Source: Allium sativum (lineage: Eukaryota > Streptophyta > Magnoliopsida > Asparagales > Amaryllidaceae). From it: DNA of 64,000 nt. A model generated the notes under the pieces. That model did no database searches. It was not told where the DNA came from and saw only the letters and a list, made by a program, of their open reading frames with translations. Location: the NCBI GenBank assembly GCA_030737875.1, contig CM060910.1, forward strand, positions 634,991,303 to 635,055,302, read 5' to 3'. Made by a program: the position numbers and the translations under genes. Shown one piece after another: positions 36,111 through 47,863 of the stretch (position 1 is its first letter; every line of letters starts with the position of its first letter).

Positions 36111-37249
36111 CCATGAAAGCAAACTCAGTAATTATAATTTAGTATAGATAATATATATTATATATTTCGTCAATTTTCATTTAAAACGTATGTTATAAAA
36201 CCGTTATAAATTTGTTTCAAATCGTTTTTAACTTCATTTTCAATTTTAAATCAAAATTGAATATTTTGTATCATTATAATATTAAAATGGTAATATTTTC
36301 AAAATATCAAATTTTGAAATCATTTCTTTTCAATATCCGTTATAAAATGAAAAAAATCGATCTAAAAACCCGTTCGGGTTAAAATGACGAATATCTACTT
36401 ATTCGACTTTATATATTTCAACATTTTCGTGTCCATCCAAAATCGGACATCAAAATCATAATTTAATTCTTTACGGAATATTATTTTAAAATATTTGTTA
36501 TTTTAAAATATTCGTTCTTTTTGAATTGGAATCAGACCCAATTAATTAACATATAATGATATTTATATGGATTTCATACAACACATGTATATAACAACAA
36601 TGATAAACAATCAACCATCATCCAGAGTGCATTACACAACTGCGTAAGCATTAAATATAAATAATTAATGCTTACAACAGTCGGTCAACCAATTGATTGA
36701 CATACAATCAAACAATTGGGATTAGTGTACGTCAAATATCATCCCAATGCCCGTGTGGGGTTTCAACCAACAAATACTGAATATTATTTGTGCAGTTGGG
36801 CAATGTGTAAAATTATCGTCCCAATCAATATCAATTAAATGGGTGTACGTAAACAAATCGTCCGATTTGCAAATGAATATTTATTTTCGTTTCAGGAGAA
36901 TTTTATGTCGTTCATTTATACGTTAAAAATTATATTTTTAACAATAAAATATTTATTCAACACATGAATATTTTTAATAGTTCATTCATTTAACACAACC
37001 AAATTTACAACCACAATTCAATTCAAACAAACAACCATGGTTTGTACAGTAAATAGTGTCGGGGGCTTCTAAGCCCAATCTGCATCCTAGTATATATTTA
37101 ACTGTATAATAATTAGAGTGAGAAGGAGTTCTCACATTGAGTTCAACTCCGCTAGTCTTTAAAGGACGGTTTTGGATTCTGCTTTGTTTCCAGTCAGTTC
37201 CATCGCAATCTGTTTCACGCGGTTCATGTTAAAAATCACATTTTTAAAC

Positions 37250-37289
37250 AACGATCTTTATAAATAAAAATCAGATCTTGATCATAACG

Positions 37290-37337
<48 letters not shown>

Positions 37338-37790
37338 CAATGCTTTATGGACAAAAATCACATATTTATAATACTATATATATATATATTAAAAATCTCA
37401 TTTTTATTTCAACGCTTTATGGATAAAAATCACATTTTTATAATACTATATATGTATATATTAAAAATCATATTTTTATTATATTATATATATAAAAATT
37501 CCATTTTTAAAACAATGTTATCTATATAAAAATCACATTTTTATTCTATGCTATTTCTATAAAAATTCACATTTTTATAAACGATATATATAATTAAAAA
37601 TCACATTTTTAAACCATTGCTTTTCATATAAAAATTTAATTTTCAAACTAATGCTTTTCTGAAGTAAAAATCACAATGCTATTTTTATTTTCAAAAACAA
37701 TGCTATTTTTATTTTCAAAAATAATGCTATGTTTATTTTAAAAAATAATGCTATTTTTTTATTTTAAAAACAAAGCCATTTTATATTATT
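37250..37790. repeat. AT-rich AAAATCACATTTTTAT array (LARD-1 5' LTR), with (TA)n
   Basis: Same array as 11130-11600, with a longer (TA)n run at 37291-37335. The LTR copies differ in unit number and TA length. Confidence 0.8.
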
Positions 37791-37945
37791 TTTTTTAAAT
37801 CCCATTTTTAATTCCATGGTATCTATATTTAAAATTTAATTACATGTTTATTAATTAAATTAAAAAAGCTAATTACATAAAAAAAATCATTGTTAATTAC
37901 CTTTCTCTTCCATCTATTTTATGCGCTCCAGATAAAAGCACGTAC

Positions 37946-38296
37946 ATGAACCCATCGTTGACCCTAAAACCCAAGTCCCCGCGCCACATTCCGACCACCG
38001 GAGCAGGATCGCCACCCACCACAGCCACCGCTGTCCTTCGTTCCCCCTCCTCGCCGACTGTTGGCGAACTCGTGCCTGACCTCGCACCAGAAATCAGCTT
38101 CAACCGGCAGCACTTTGAAGCCCTAATTCGAGCCCACTATGTCACTTCAGTCGATCATTTTGGTATAGCCTTGAAGGGCATAAAAGTACTTCGTTTTCCC
38201 CTTTTGAATCATCTCTTATTGATGCGCGGATTGGGAGTTTCTGGCAGATTTCCTTTTGACCTAAATTGGTCGTCAATTTTGAAAGAGGAGGTGTGA
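37946..38296 (+). other. 116-codon open frame in a GC-rich block of the LARD-1 5' LTR
   Basis: The frame runs antisense to the LTR and starts MNPSLTLKPKSP. It lies in a conspicuously GC-rich block (about 37920-38340) within an AT-rich LTR, and the 3' LTR has the same block at 11763-12130 with an early stop. LARD-2 lacks it. Composition is Pro/Ser/Thr-rich at first. The CCCTAATTCGA word and sharp GC step resemble the 5' end of a plant gene, so a captured host fragment is possible. An overlapping minus-strand frame (37897-38103) exists. I recognise no domain. Confidence 0.35.
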
Positions 38297-39258
38297 TTTT
38301 TGTTTCTGCGCGTTGACGGGTGAATGAGGCTCTTAGGGTTTGACTAGATGGAGGAATTAATATATATATATATATAATTAAATAATATTTAATTCGTAAA
38401 ATTCTTGTTTAACACACTGAACTCCAAATCAAACCCAACTACTATCACCCCGAGCTAAATGCCCCGATTCCGAACACAATGGGATATGTTTCGTGATCCA
38501 ATTCGACTGTTTCGATTAGTTTTTATTTAAATTAAAATATAAATCAATATATATTGAATTTAAATGTATATTTTTATTTACCGAGGCCACATACTGACTC
38601 CAAAAATTCCATAAAAATAAATCTAACTATGTTTTGACGATACAGTCCTAACAAAATTAATTTTGTCGAATTTGGAGACCATTTGAAAAATGGTCAATTT
38701 CCAGTCGATTAAATTCAAATTAAAAGTATCAAACGCGTTTAAATTCGCCATGCTCACATATTAATTCCAAAAATTATGAAAATTGGAATCAAGCAATAAT
38801 TTGACATTCCGGATCCAACAAAAGTAGTTTCGTCGAAAATGGAGGCCATTTGCAAAATGGCTATTTTTAAGGGCTATATATTATATAAAATATATTTAAA
38901 TTCCACAGCGACTATTCTGAGTTTTAAACTGGACATAACTTTCAATTTATATTATGAAATCTCGGTTTTTCACATTCGTTAGAAAGATATAATTTAATTG
39001 ATTCAAATATTTTTGGTTTTACCGAAATCCGATTTATTTTGAATCCTATATATTCAATTGAAATTTAAAATCGAATTTTCAAACTACCGCACCATTTCAA
39101 GCTCGTTTTATAATTAAAATAAATTTATTCGTTCCAACTTCATTTTAAATAAATCTTTAATCGTTATTATTTAAAATAAATTATTTTAAATATTCAAAAT
39201 ACATTAAAATAGCTAAAATAAAAAATTTAAATTGGTTCTAAAACTCCGGAATGTTACA

Positions 39259-40340
39259 TCAGTTTTACTCTTTTCAAGTGGAATGGGGATTCCAAAATAC
39301 ACACGCTTGTTTGTGGTGCTTATTTGAGTTGTAGTGTAGGTACTGAAAGGAAAGGTAGTCGCATGTTAGTCAACTATTGAAACCGCACAAAGGGAAATGT
39401 CCAACTCGTGATCTAGGATCAATGATGATAAAGTTTTGTTTGGAAAATTGAAGGCATTATCTACTAAGGAAGGAATTAGAGTCGTTTAATGGTACAATAC
39501 CACTGGAGTGACTCTTTTTCGAAAAGGGTCTAGACCTTTTTCTATAGCGACAGAAGTCCCTAACTCTCTAGTGCATGCTTTGATGTTTGAGTGCAGATGT
39601 ACTAATTTCCAAGTGATATTCCTAGAGAGGACATTTCTTGCATTTATTACAGGTTATGAACTCAAGACTTGAAGTGTTCTAATCCATATTAGAGCAAGAT
39701 GTTTGGCTCTGTATGGTAGAGGTGTTGCTTGTTCCTGATTTCTTTGGAGAAGAATGATTGGACATTCATTTCAAGATGAGTGAATTATCAGCTAGCTAAT
39801 ATTGAAGAGAAGGGACAACCAGTTCCCTATGACTACTAAAGATTTCCAAGTTAGTGTAGGAATAATTGTTAATTGTTTTCATCGATGGGTTGCTATGGAT
39901 TTGATGATAGTAATATAACATTCAAGTCGTATCTATTTCGTTGATAGGGGATGTTGGATTTATATTCCTTAAACCTAGTAGAATAACAACCAAATTTTTG
40001 AGTCATGTATTGATTGGATATCAAAACGGATATTTTATATTAGATAGGTTAGAATCCTACATACTAGGTTAGGAATGGATGTTATTTTTGTTAGTTGCCC
40101 TTATCTTTGCTATGGATGTTTGATTGTTCTCACTTCACATGACTCTTTATGCCTATATGATCATTAGGTATGTAGGATTTATGTATTTTAGTATTGCACA
40201 TTTATTTGAGATAAATTTCATGACTTGACACTATTATGTTAAATTAATTATATTTATTTGACATGCTCATTTTCTTGATATTACTAATATTATGTTTAAT
40301 TCTCGTTACTCAGTACATATTCAAGTAGAAGAAAGCAAGT
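39259..40340. other. Unassigned interval between LARD-1 and the LINE
   Basis: About 1.1 kb. A plus-strand frame around 39535-39670 reads through without obvious bias, but I recognise no domain. It could be the LINE 3' flank or older repeat debris. Confidence 0.5.
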
Positions 40341-41625
40341 CATGATTATATGGATGTCTGTCCACTATTTTTTGGCAAGACCGGGTTCATAAATGGATCC
40401 CTACCATGAACAAAGAAAACAAAATAGGAGCACAAAACGACACAAAGAGGAAAATAAAGAATATGGGAATACAACAAGATCATCAGAAAAACACGAGAAA
40501 TAAAACTAAGGAAGAACACAAAGAGGCAGTACAAGAGTGCAACTAGGAGCTGTTTGAAAGTCTGAATCTATTCATGAATAGCAAGCATGGTGGATTTTTT
40601 GAAATTTGAATGTGTCGCATGTATTAATTTAGCCTTCATCATATTATTTGTACTCCTTTTTCCCTTAAATATAATCATATTCCTTTTAGTCCATATAAAT
40701 GTCAAGGAAGTTATGAGAATAGTCAGGACCGCCATGGACATAGGAATTCTCCATCATGTCGTCTTGAAATTAATGCTCCATTCAGTCAGGCTTCTTCTAT
40801 CAACATTATTTCTTCCCATCTTCCTCATCACATATCTCCAAAGTTCATTAATGTAACATAGTTGAAAAATATATGAAACGTATCTTTATGACTAGTTGCG
40901 CAGAAAATGCATGTGGCATCAACAACCATGCCTTTAGCTCTCAAGTTCATTCTGGTAGGGGATCACATTTCCCTACACTTTCCATAACTAAAAAATCTTA
41001 GATTCATAGCTAATGTTGTTCCAAGTTCTTTTAGACTAAGGAAAATCTAAAACATAATCATGATTCCATATACTTTTGTAGATATTGCCAACTTTGAAAC
41101 CCTTATTGCTCTCACAACAAATGATATTGGAAGAAGGAGTTGAGTCATATTTTTAGCATTGAAATTTTCCTAAAGAAGGGTAATTTCTTGATTACTAGAA
41201 AAATGGAGGCGAACAATTACATCGTAAACAAAGTAGCAGGCTTTAGCATTTGTTCTAATCCCCGCTTGGCTATCTGCTGATCACTCATGACATTTTTAAG
41301 GATTAGGTAAGACTCTAACCATGGGTCATACCAGAAACTTACACCACTATTATGAGAGACTTTATATTTGATCATAGGAAGGAAAAGGTTCCTATGGTTG
41401 AGGATGCTTCTCCATTTCCAATTGCACGTGTGAGGAATAGCTATAAACTAGAAAGAGGATGCTTCTCTATTTCCAATTGCACGTGTGAGGAATAGCTATA
41501 AACTAGAAAGAGCTATTCTCAAGAATGTGCTTACATGATCATTTGACCCAAATATTGTTTTTATTAGTGAGAAAATCATTCACTTGATTGGAAGAGCTAC
41601 TTTATTCCAAACAATGATGTTTTAA
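40341..41625 (-). pseudogene. LINE ORF2 C-terminal part (zinc-binding RT region)
   Basis: Minus strand. Around 41300-41440 a frame gives WKWRSIL, then FWYDPW, the conserved segment after the RT of plant L1-type LINEs. Around 40880-40960 a frame gives LRAKGMVVDATCIFC then HKDTFHIFF, a zf-RVT-type C-x2-C..H motif. The same ORF2 continues upstream at 47869, with a 6.2 kb solo LTR in between. A hydrophobic frame at 40346-40534 may be the tail. Stops and frameshifts abound and no poly(A) end was found. The product would have copied and inserted LINE RNA. Confidence 0.8.
41401..41510. repeat. 55 bp tandem duplication inside the LINE
   Basis: AGGATGCTTCTCCATTTCCA and the following bases recur at 41456 with one visible change. 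The duplication lies in the WKWRSIL coding region and shifts the frame (55 is not a multiple of 3). Confidence 0.92.
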
Positions 41626-43849
41626 TGTAACGGCTGGAAATTTTCGACTCCTCGAGAGTCGGAAATCCCGAGACGTTAGTGAAAGAATTTAGAAGGTGAG
41701 AAAGAAAAGATAGAACTAATAGAATAGAAGAAGAAGAAGAACATCAGAATCATCAGAGTAACACGAGTCTCACAGCGGAACGAATAACATATAATATATA
41801 ACATAACTTTGAAGTAAACAGTTATATATATACAATAGCACTTATCAGAGTACAACACTTACAACACGGCGGAAATAACTATAGCTATAAAATCTTGCAG
41901 CCTCCTGCTCCAAGCTCTCCAAGTATATCTGTAAATCCCGACTACTTGACTGCCCGTACAAATTTAGGCACCCAAGAGTTTAGGGAAAACAACAAAGTAA
42001 ACTCCGGGTCAGTCATGGGACTGGTATGAGTAAAATAGTTTAAAACAGGTATAGGATATCTCATAAGACCACGCCGTGAATACGGAACGGGTTTTTCCCT
42101 TATGAGTATCTGAACAACTTTGACAAGCAATATTATTGATATTATAATAATGTCTAAGTACAAATAGGTATCAATCTAGCAGAAACGCTTGCATCTCACG
42201 TTCTACATACATAGTATAAAATCATAAACCGCAGGGCGCTTATCGAAGAATGGATTCCAACAGACAAGGTATGGGAGCACCTTCTGAATAGTTTACTCTA
42301 GAGGTGATACACTCAGGGTTCAACAAGAACGTCTTGCAACCCGGCCACACATGACCGCTCACTCATTTAGCTTGAGTGTCGCGAATATATTGCCACCACG
42401 GTTATAGGCCATCAAACCGTCATCCGAAGATACAGAATCAAAAAGAAGTATAAATATGAATATTCCCTAGATCGGTGACAATACACCCTGCTTGGGGATG
42501 ACCCAACTAGCCATGCTGCCTAGCCCAACTTTTGTTACTTCCCGGTGTGAGGCTATAAGCTACGTCTATCTTCAGAACATCTGATCACCATTCACTTTGA
42601 ATGCCACATCGTCATACCCGCCAAATCACAAATTGACTTATCCAAAAATAACACGGGTATATAGCTAAGAGAAACGAATTCCTCCGCCAGCAAACGTGAA
42701 TACGTTTGAACAGATCAACTTACGCGATCCATTGGATATACTCTGTCAGACCTTCTTCCATATACGTTGTCCTGGGACTGGACAAACCGAAGGCACTATT
42801 CAGTATATCCATCTTAGTCACTGTTATCTAAGACTTATACAACAGCCCTTGCACTTTACTCCGTCTTCAATTTATCTTTGGCAGATATTGCTCGCAACGC
42901 TTATGCCAATACAGAGTGGTTCTTTGGATAATAATCCAACCGGTCTCTCCATATTAACAACGTTAAAATGGTAAAAACTTTGATAGTCTGTGATTCAACT
43001 ATCAAATGAAAACATGTCGGTGTACAAACAAAGATCTTATTTCCAAATGGGAATTCGATCGATCAATCATCACATGTTCATATTTCCTTATTTCATATAT
43101 TTAGAAAATATATGTTATTAATCATTGGAAAACATTTCCATAGCTTATTTTCACATCACTATTATTTCGCAACTATCAGTCCCTAACTGTAACTAGTATG
43201 AGAACAATTCTCTAAGTATCAATCCGGAAGGTCGAAACCAACATCAGATCGTCACTTAGAAAACCGTTCAACTTACCCTCTCCAGTTAGTTTCTGAATTT
43301 GCTTAACTCTATTTCTTAAATTCTTATCATGAAAACATTTCATTTTCTATGTTTAGAAAACATATCTGACTATATTTGGAAAACGTTTCCAAAACTCATT
43401 TACGAATTTCCAATGAACGTTGTATAAAACATCGTTACGCTTAATCCATTCATCGCTTATTACTTAACTATATTTCAAATCAACCTTTTCTATCGAACCA
43501 CAACTATTCCTTTGTCAATTCTGAAGTCAATCAAGTTGGGGTATAATTACCTCTCAGACCTTAATTGAACAACGTCCTTTACTGTGAAATAGATGAAGCT
43601 CGTTACTCACTTTTTCCAATCATCTGTTTACGCAAATTCTCGGATTCAGGTTACGAATCTACTTCTTATATGACAACGTTTGATTATAACTATAACGTTA
43701 TAATTCCTACTTCTACAATATCTAACCTAAATTATAACTTTATCTCCTAACTCGAATAATTGAACAGACACCTAATTTCTTAATCAATAACTAAACCTTG
43801 ATTTAAACCCTGGAAAGTAAATAGTACTTTCCCGAATTCGCTATAATCG

Positions 43850-45240
43850 AATTCGACGTATAACTCTCTTTCGAGTAATCTCTATTTGATTAACTCTTCT
43901 TCGAATAACCTATATTCGATTATCTCTCTTCGAATAACTCATATTCGAAATCTCTCTCTTTAGAATAAACAATATTCGATCTCTTTCTTTCGAATATTCT
44001 ATATTCGAAAATCTCCTTTCGATTTACTAATCGATAACTCCTTTCGATCAAACTAAAATCGATAACTCCTTTAACTCTATTCGAATAACTAATATTCGAC
44101 TAACTCCTTTGGATCGACTCATTTGATTAACTCCTTCGAATAACTAATTCGAATAACTTACCTTCGAATAACCAATATTTGATTTACTCTAACTCGATTA
44201 ACTTAATTCTAATCGATTTACTCCATTTCGATTCAACTTAATTCAAATCGATTAACTTAACTCAAATTGATTAACTCCTTTCGAATAACTAAATTCGATT
44301 TAACTCTAATTGAATAACTAATATTCAATTAACTCTTACGTGTTTAACTCTATCTGAATAAGTAATTCGAATCACTCTAATGTGTTTAACTCTATTCCAA
44401 TATCAAATTCGAATAACTCATTTCGAATAACTAAATTCGATTAACTCTTTTAACTTTACTCGAATAACTATATTCGATTGACACCTTCTTTCGAATAACT
44501 ATATTCGATTAACTCTTCGACTAACTCCTTTGGATTAACTAACTTTGAATAACTCCTTTGGATTAGCTAACTTCGAATAACTCCTTTGGATTAACTAACT
44601 TCGAATAACCAATATTCGATAACTATTCTTCGAATAAATAATATTCGGTAACTCTTCTCAAATGAATAACATTTGATTTCTCCACTCGAATAAACTATAT
44701 TCAATTACTCTTCCCTCGAATACTCTATATTCGATAACTCTACTTCGACTAAGTGATATTCGGCAACTCTACTCGATTAACTCTACTTGGATAACTCTAA
44801 CTGGTCAACTCTAACTGGTCAACTCTAACTAAGTAACTTTAACTGATCAACTCTAACTGGTCAACTTTAACTGGTCAACTCTAACTGTTTATCTTTAACT
44901 GGTAAATTTTAACTGGTTAACTCAAATGGTTTAACCTAACTGGTTAACTCAAATGGTTTAACCTAACTTGATTTACTTGTCTCGATTAACTGAACTAATC
45001 CACTTAGTTTAACTTAGTTAATTCACTTTGATTGACTCTAACCGATTTACTTAGTTTAACTCAACCAATTCACTTCGATTAACCACTTAGTTAACTTAAC
45101 TAATCCACTTCGATTAACCACTTAGTTTAACTTAACTAATTCACATCGATTAATCACTTAGTTTAACTTAACTAATTTACTTCGATTAACTCGACCAATC
45201 CACTTGGTTAACTCGACCAATTCACTGGATTAACTCCTAT
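43850..45240. repeat. 1.4 kb degenerate array of TTCGAATAACT / ATTCGATTAACTC words
   Basis: From about 43850 the sequence is almost wholly short words of this type (TCGAATAACT, ATTCGATTAA, later ACTGGTCAACTCTA and TTAACTTAACTAATCCACTT). There is no fixed period, but the sub-motif drifts gradually along the array. TTCGAA makes many palindromic sites. It lies inside the solo LTR; LARD-1 and LARD-2 have no equivalent. Confidence 0.9.
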
Positions 45241-45466
45241 TTATTTAACAAATAAATATCTCCTTTAATTTAATTCTATTTATTTAATCTCTAAATAAAT
45301 ATCCTTTATATTTCTTTTAACGAATATAATTCCTTTATATTTTGATTAACAAATATATCCCCTTATATTCGATTAACATTTATATTCCCTTGTATTTGAT
45401 TTACAAATATAATTCTTTTATATTTGTTTTTACCAACTATATTCCTTTATATTCAGAATCCTTTTT

Positions 45467-45468
<2 letters not shown>

Positions 45469-45503
<35 letters not shown>
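45469..45503. repeat. (TA)n microsatellite in the solo LTR
   Basis: About 17 TA units. A shorter TA run sits at about 45808-45822. Confidence 0.97.
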
Positions 45504-45506
<3 letters not shown>

Positions 45507-46225
45507 CCCTTGATTTTATATAATTAAACTATTTTCAAATATACTTTGAAAACCCCTCTCCTACATTCTGGTATTTCTCATGGTATTTAACACACCATAT
45601 AACAACGATAAATATCGTCCCACCACACATAATCACACAGATTATATACATCACATTATATATCATGATATAAAAATCACAGTAAAATAACTGTTGAGGA
45701 ATCCAGTTGGATTCCTCCAACCTGTTTCCCTGCATCACAGATGTTAGACAACAACAGTATAATATTCTGATAAACAGAATCAACCTATAACTATTTGGCG
45801 GTTTATATATATATATATATACGTAAATATATATATAAAATCTCTACTAACTGACTAGCAGTTCAATCAAACAGTCAACATACAGTCAAACAGACAATAT
45901 CTAGCAGTTCTAAGAATACACTGTACAAATAGAACTATTTAGAGTTTGTGAGATTTACTCACATTGGCGCGTTAACCGTTAAATAACGGTTTGCGTTAGT
46001 CGATTCTGATCAGACAATTTATTTCGATATAAATTGTAAACAGCTCCAATCATTCCAGTCTGGTTCCGTGTTGTAGCATTCGTCTGTGTGATCCTATCGA
46101 ATCCCGTTTTACTTTATGATCCGGCCCAATTCCCTTTTGAAACCATTTTGGAATTGTCCTGCTCCAGTACAAAACAGTACAAGTCTTCCCTGTGCATAGT
46201 GCTGGACTCAGACGTCCTCTCCACT

Positions 46226-46980
46226 TCATTTTTCATTGCCATTTGCCAACATTTCTATTTTTTTCTCTTTTAAATGGGCCTTGCTTCTTAATACAAGTCC
46301 ACGCCTCATTGTAGAAACCTTCCTCTTCTCAATTATGCAAAGCCCATCTTCCGTCATGCTTTTGAACACCCTCACCATCTCCACTATAGATGAACACAGT
46401 AGCTCTTCCAGTTTCCAACTATTACCCCCGGTCATCACTAAGTCCACTGCGCACCTCAGCTTGCTGGCGCCTTGGCCGAGCTGACCCCCTCCAACAAACA
46501 ACTGTAGCTTGAACATCTCCTCCCCCTTTCATAATATACACTTCCATTCTGTCCTACCCCCTTCTTTCACTTAAACACAGTGATGCCATCCCCCCTATAC
46601 AGCAGCTCTTCCCTTAGTTTAGACCAAGCTCCACCGTCAAACAAACCACCAGCTCGCCCACCTTTCCACGCATACAAACGATCTGCACTTTCCCTTCTCT
46701 TCAACCCTTCCACACCACACAGCACGCAACAGTACAGGTTGTGACTTCCCCACAAATGTTTCACCGCAAGCTCCAGCTTTAAACTTCCATGGCCGCACTT
46801 TGAATCCAGTCCTCTTCCGAACTCTGCATCTCCAATGCCAAAGGGACGTGCTCGCGAGCACCTCCTTCCTAAATATTTCTCCCTGAAGCTCGTTGCTCTA
46901 GAAGTTCCAGACTGCACTAATCCCTCCTCTCCGCGACCTAGTTTGCTTCCAGGCATTTTGTTTTGAACTTTGTTTGCCAA
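46226..46980 (-). other. GC-richer block with two open frames in the solo LTR
   Basis: Two successive minus-strand frames, 46567-46980 (137 codons) and 46226-46516 (96 codons), lie in different frames about 50 bp apart in the LTR sense direction. The first reads MANKVQNKMPGSKLG and is Gly/Arg-rich with several Cys. The second includes GGNSWKLEELL and a Lys-rich tail. They may be one disrupted coding unit. I recognise no domain. Base composition departs from the surrounding LTR, so a captured host fragment is a candidate explanation. Confidence 0.35.
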
Positions 46981-47863
46981 GAATTCTTATGGGTTCGGTT
47001 TTTAACAAGGTTAAAGGGTATTTATATCATTAAATTTTGTCTACGTGTTTTTGTTTAAAGCCATGCATGTTTATCACTGTTTTGCGGTTGGAAAGGTTTG
47101 GAGGTGTGGCTTTGTTTTGATCGGAGAAAAATGGGAAAAAGGTTTGAGTTTCCATGGTGTACGGTAGGTACACGTTAGTTCATAACTAAGGTAAGTATAT
47201 TTATTCACTTATGCATATAAAAATTTAACATTAAAGTAGACCGGTCATCATGAACTTCATATATATATATCGATTGTTATGAACAAAAATAAAAATACCG
47301 TTGAGATGAGCAAGATGCCACGATCCCAAAAATATAATAATACCGGTAGATGGACTCATATTTTGAAACTTCAAAATGTTGATTTCAGGGTACGAAATAC
47401 TTGCTTATTTAATTTATTAAAAATTACAGTAAAATTCCAAAAATTAAGTTATCACTACTTCCCAAAAGAACCTTGTCTAAATTCAAATCTGATAACTAGT
47501 TATTTCGAAATAACCGTTATGGTCGATAAACGATTCTATAGCGACTATTTTAAAATTTGATTTGGACATACATCAAAATCTACACGACGAAATCCCGATT
47601 TTTCTCTTCCACTAGAAAGATATACTCCACCAGCTCCACACGTTTCTTGTTTCACAGAAATCCGATTTAAAATGAATCATGTACATTCAGTTGAAGTTCA
47701 AATCGCCAAATTTCGAACTGCCGCGACGTTTCAGGTTCGTTTTAATTATAATTAGAAATTATAAGTTCGAACGTTGTACTTTAAGTTATCGATATCGCCA
47801 AATCGATATATAAATCATTAAATAAATTAATTATTCGACAGCTAATCAAAACGCGCCATTACA

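Larger units (their letters stand above)
24855..36148 (-). mobile_element. Non-autonomous Helitron, 11.3 kb, minus strand
   Basis: Minus-strand 5' end TCTATACTAAATTATAATTA (from 36148) fits the plant Helitron start TCT.TA.TA. The 3' end (24855) carries a terminal hairpin and ends CTTG. Flanking bases are A and T with no target duplication, as expected for A|T insertion. Both flanks rejoin in the LARD-1 sequence seen uninterrupted at about 10038-10070. No Rep or helicase motif and no frame over about 110 codons was found, so it would depend on another Helitron. CTTG differs from the usual CTRR, which may affect 3' end recognition. Confidence 0.82.
7485..39258 (-). mobile_element. LARD-1: non-coding LTR element with >6 kb LTRs, interrupted by two insertions
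   Basis: Read on the minus strand: 5' LTR (39258 down to 14159, interrupted), primer site, 1065 bp interior, polypurine tract, 3' LTR (13093 down to 7485, where the chromovirus cuts it). The 5' LTR sums to about 6.6 kb once the insertions at 15253-22426 and 24855-36148 are removed. The two LTRs are clearly homologous along their length but well diverged. There is no gag or pol, so the element is non-autonomous. It fits the large retrotransposon derivative (LARD) concept, with an unusually short interior. The left end is missing, so no target duplication can be checked. Confidence 0.85.
36149..39258 (-). mobile_element. LARD-1 5' LTR, 5'-terminal segment
   Basis: Continues the LTR after the Helitron and matches 10060-13093 closely. 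Minus-strand start TGTAACATTCCGGAG ends at 39258. The neighbouring TCAGT is a candidate target duplication, but its partner is lost at the truncated left end. Confidence 0.88.
41626..47863 (-). mobile_element. Solo LTR, 6.24 kb, LARD-related
   Basis: Flanked by TTTAA at 41621-41625 and 47864-47868. Minus-strand start is TGTAATGGCGCG (47863) and the end is ..CCAGCCGTTACA (41626). The end matches LARD-2 (GCCGTTACA), and the start is a recognisable relative of LARD-2's TATAATAGCG. It also has the CTAAACTCTTGGGTGCC and CCAGTCCCATGACTGACC blocks. With no internal region it is a solo LTR left by LTR-LTR recombination. Removing it restores LINE ORF2 continuity. No coding of retroelement type. Confidence 0.9.

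Noticed and set aside
39259..40340. Possible gene fragment around 39535-39670
   Set aside because: A short open stretch only. No domain recognised and no start or splice context.
40587..40856. 89-codon hydrophobic plus-strand frame
   Set aside because: Opposite strand of the LINE ORF2 zinc-binding region.
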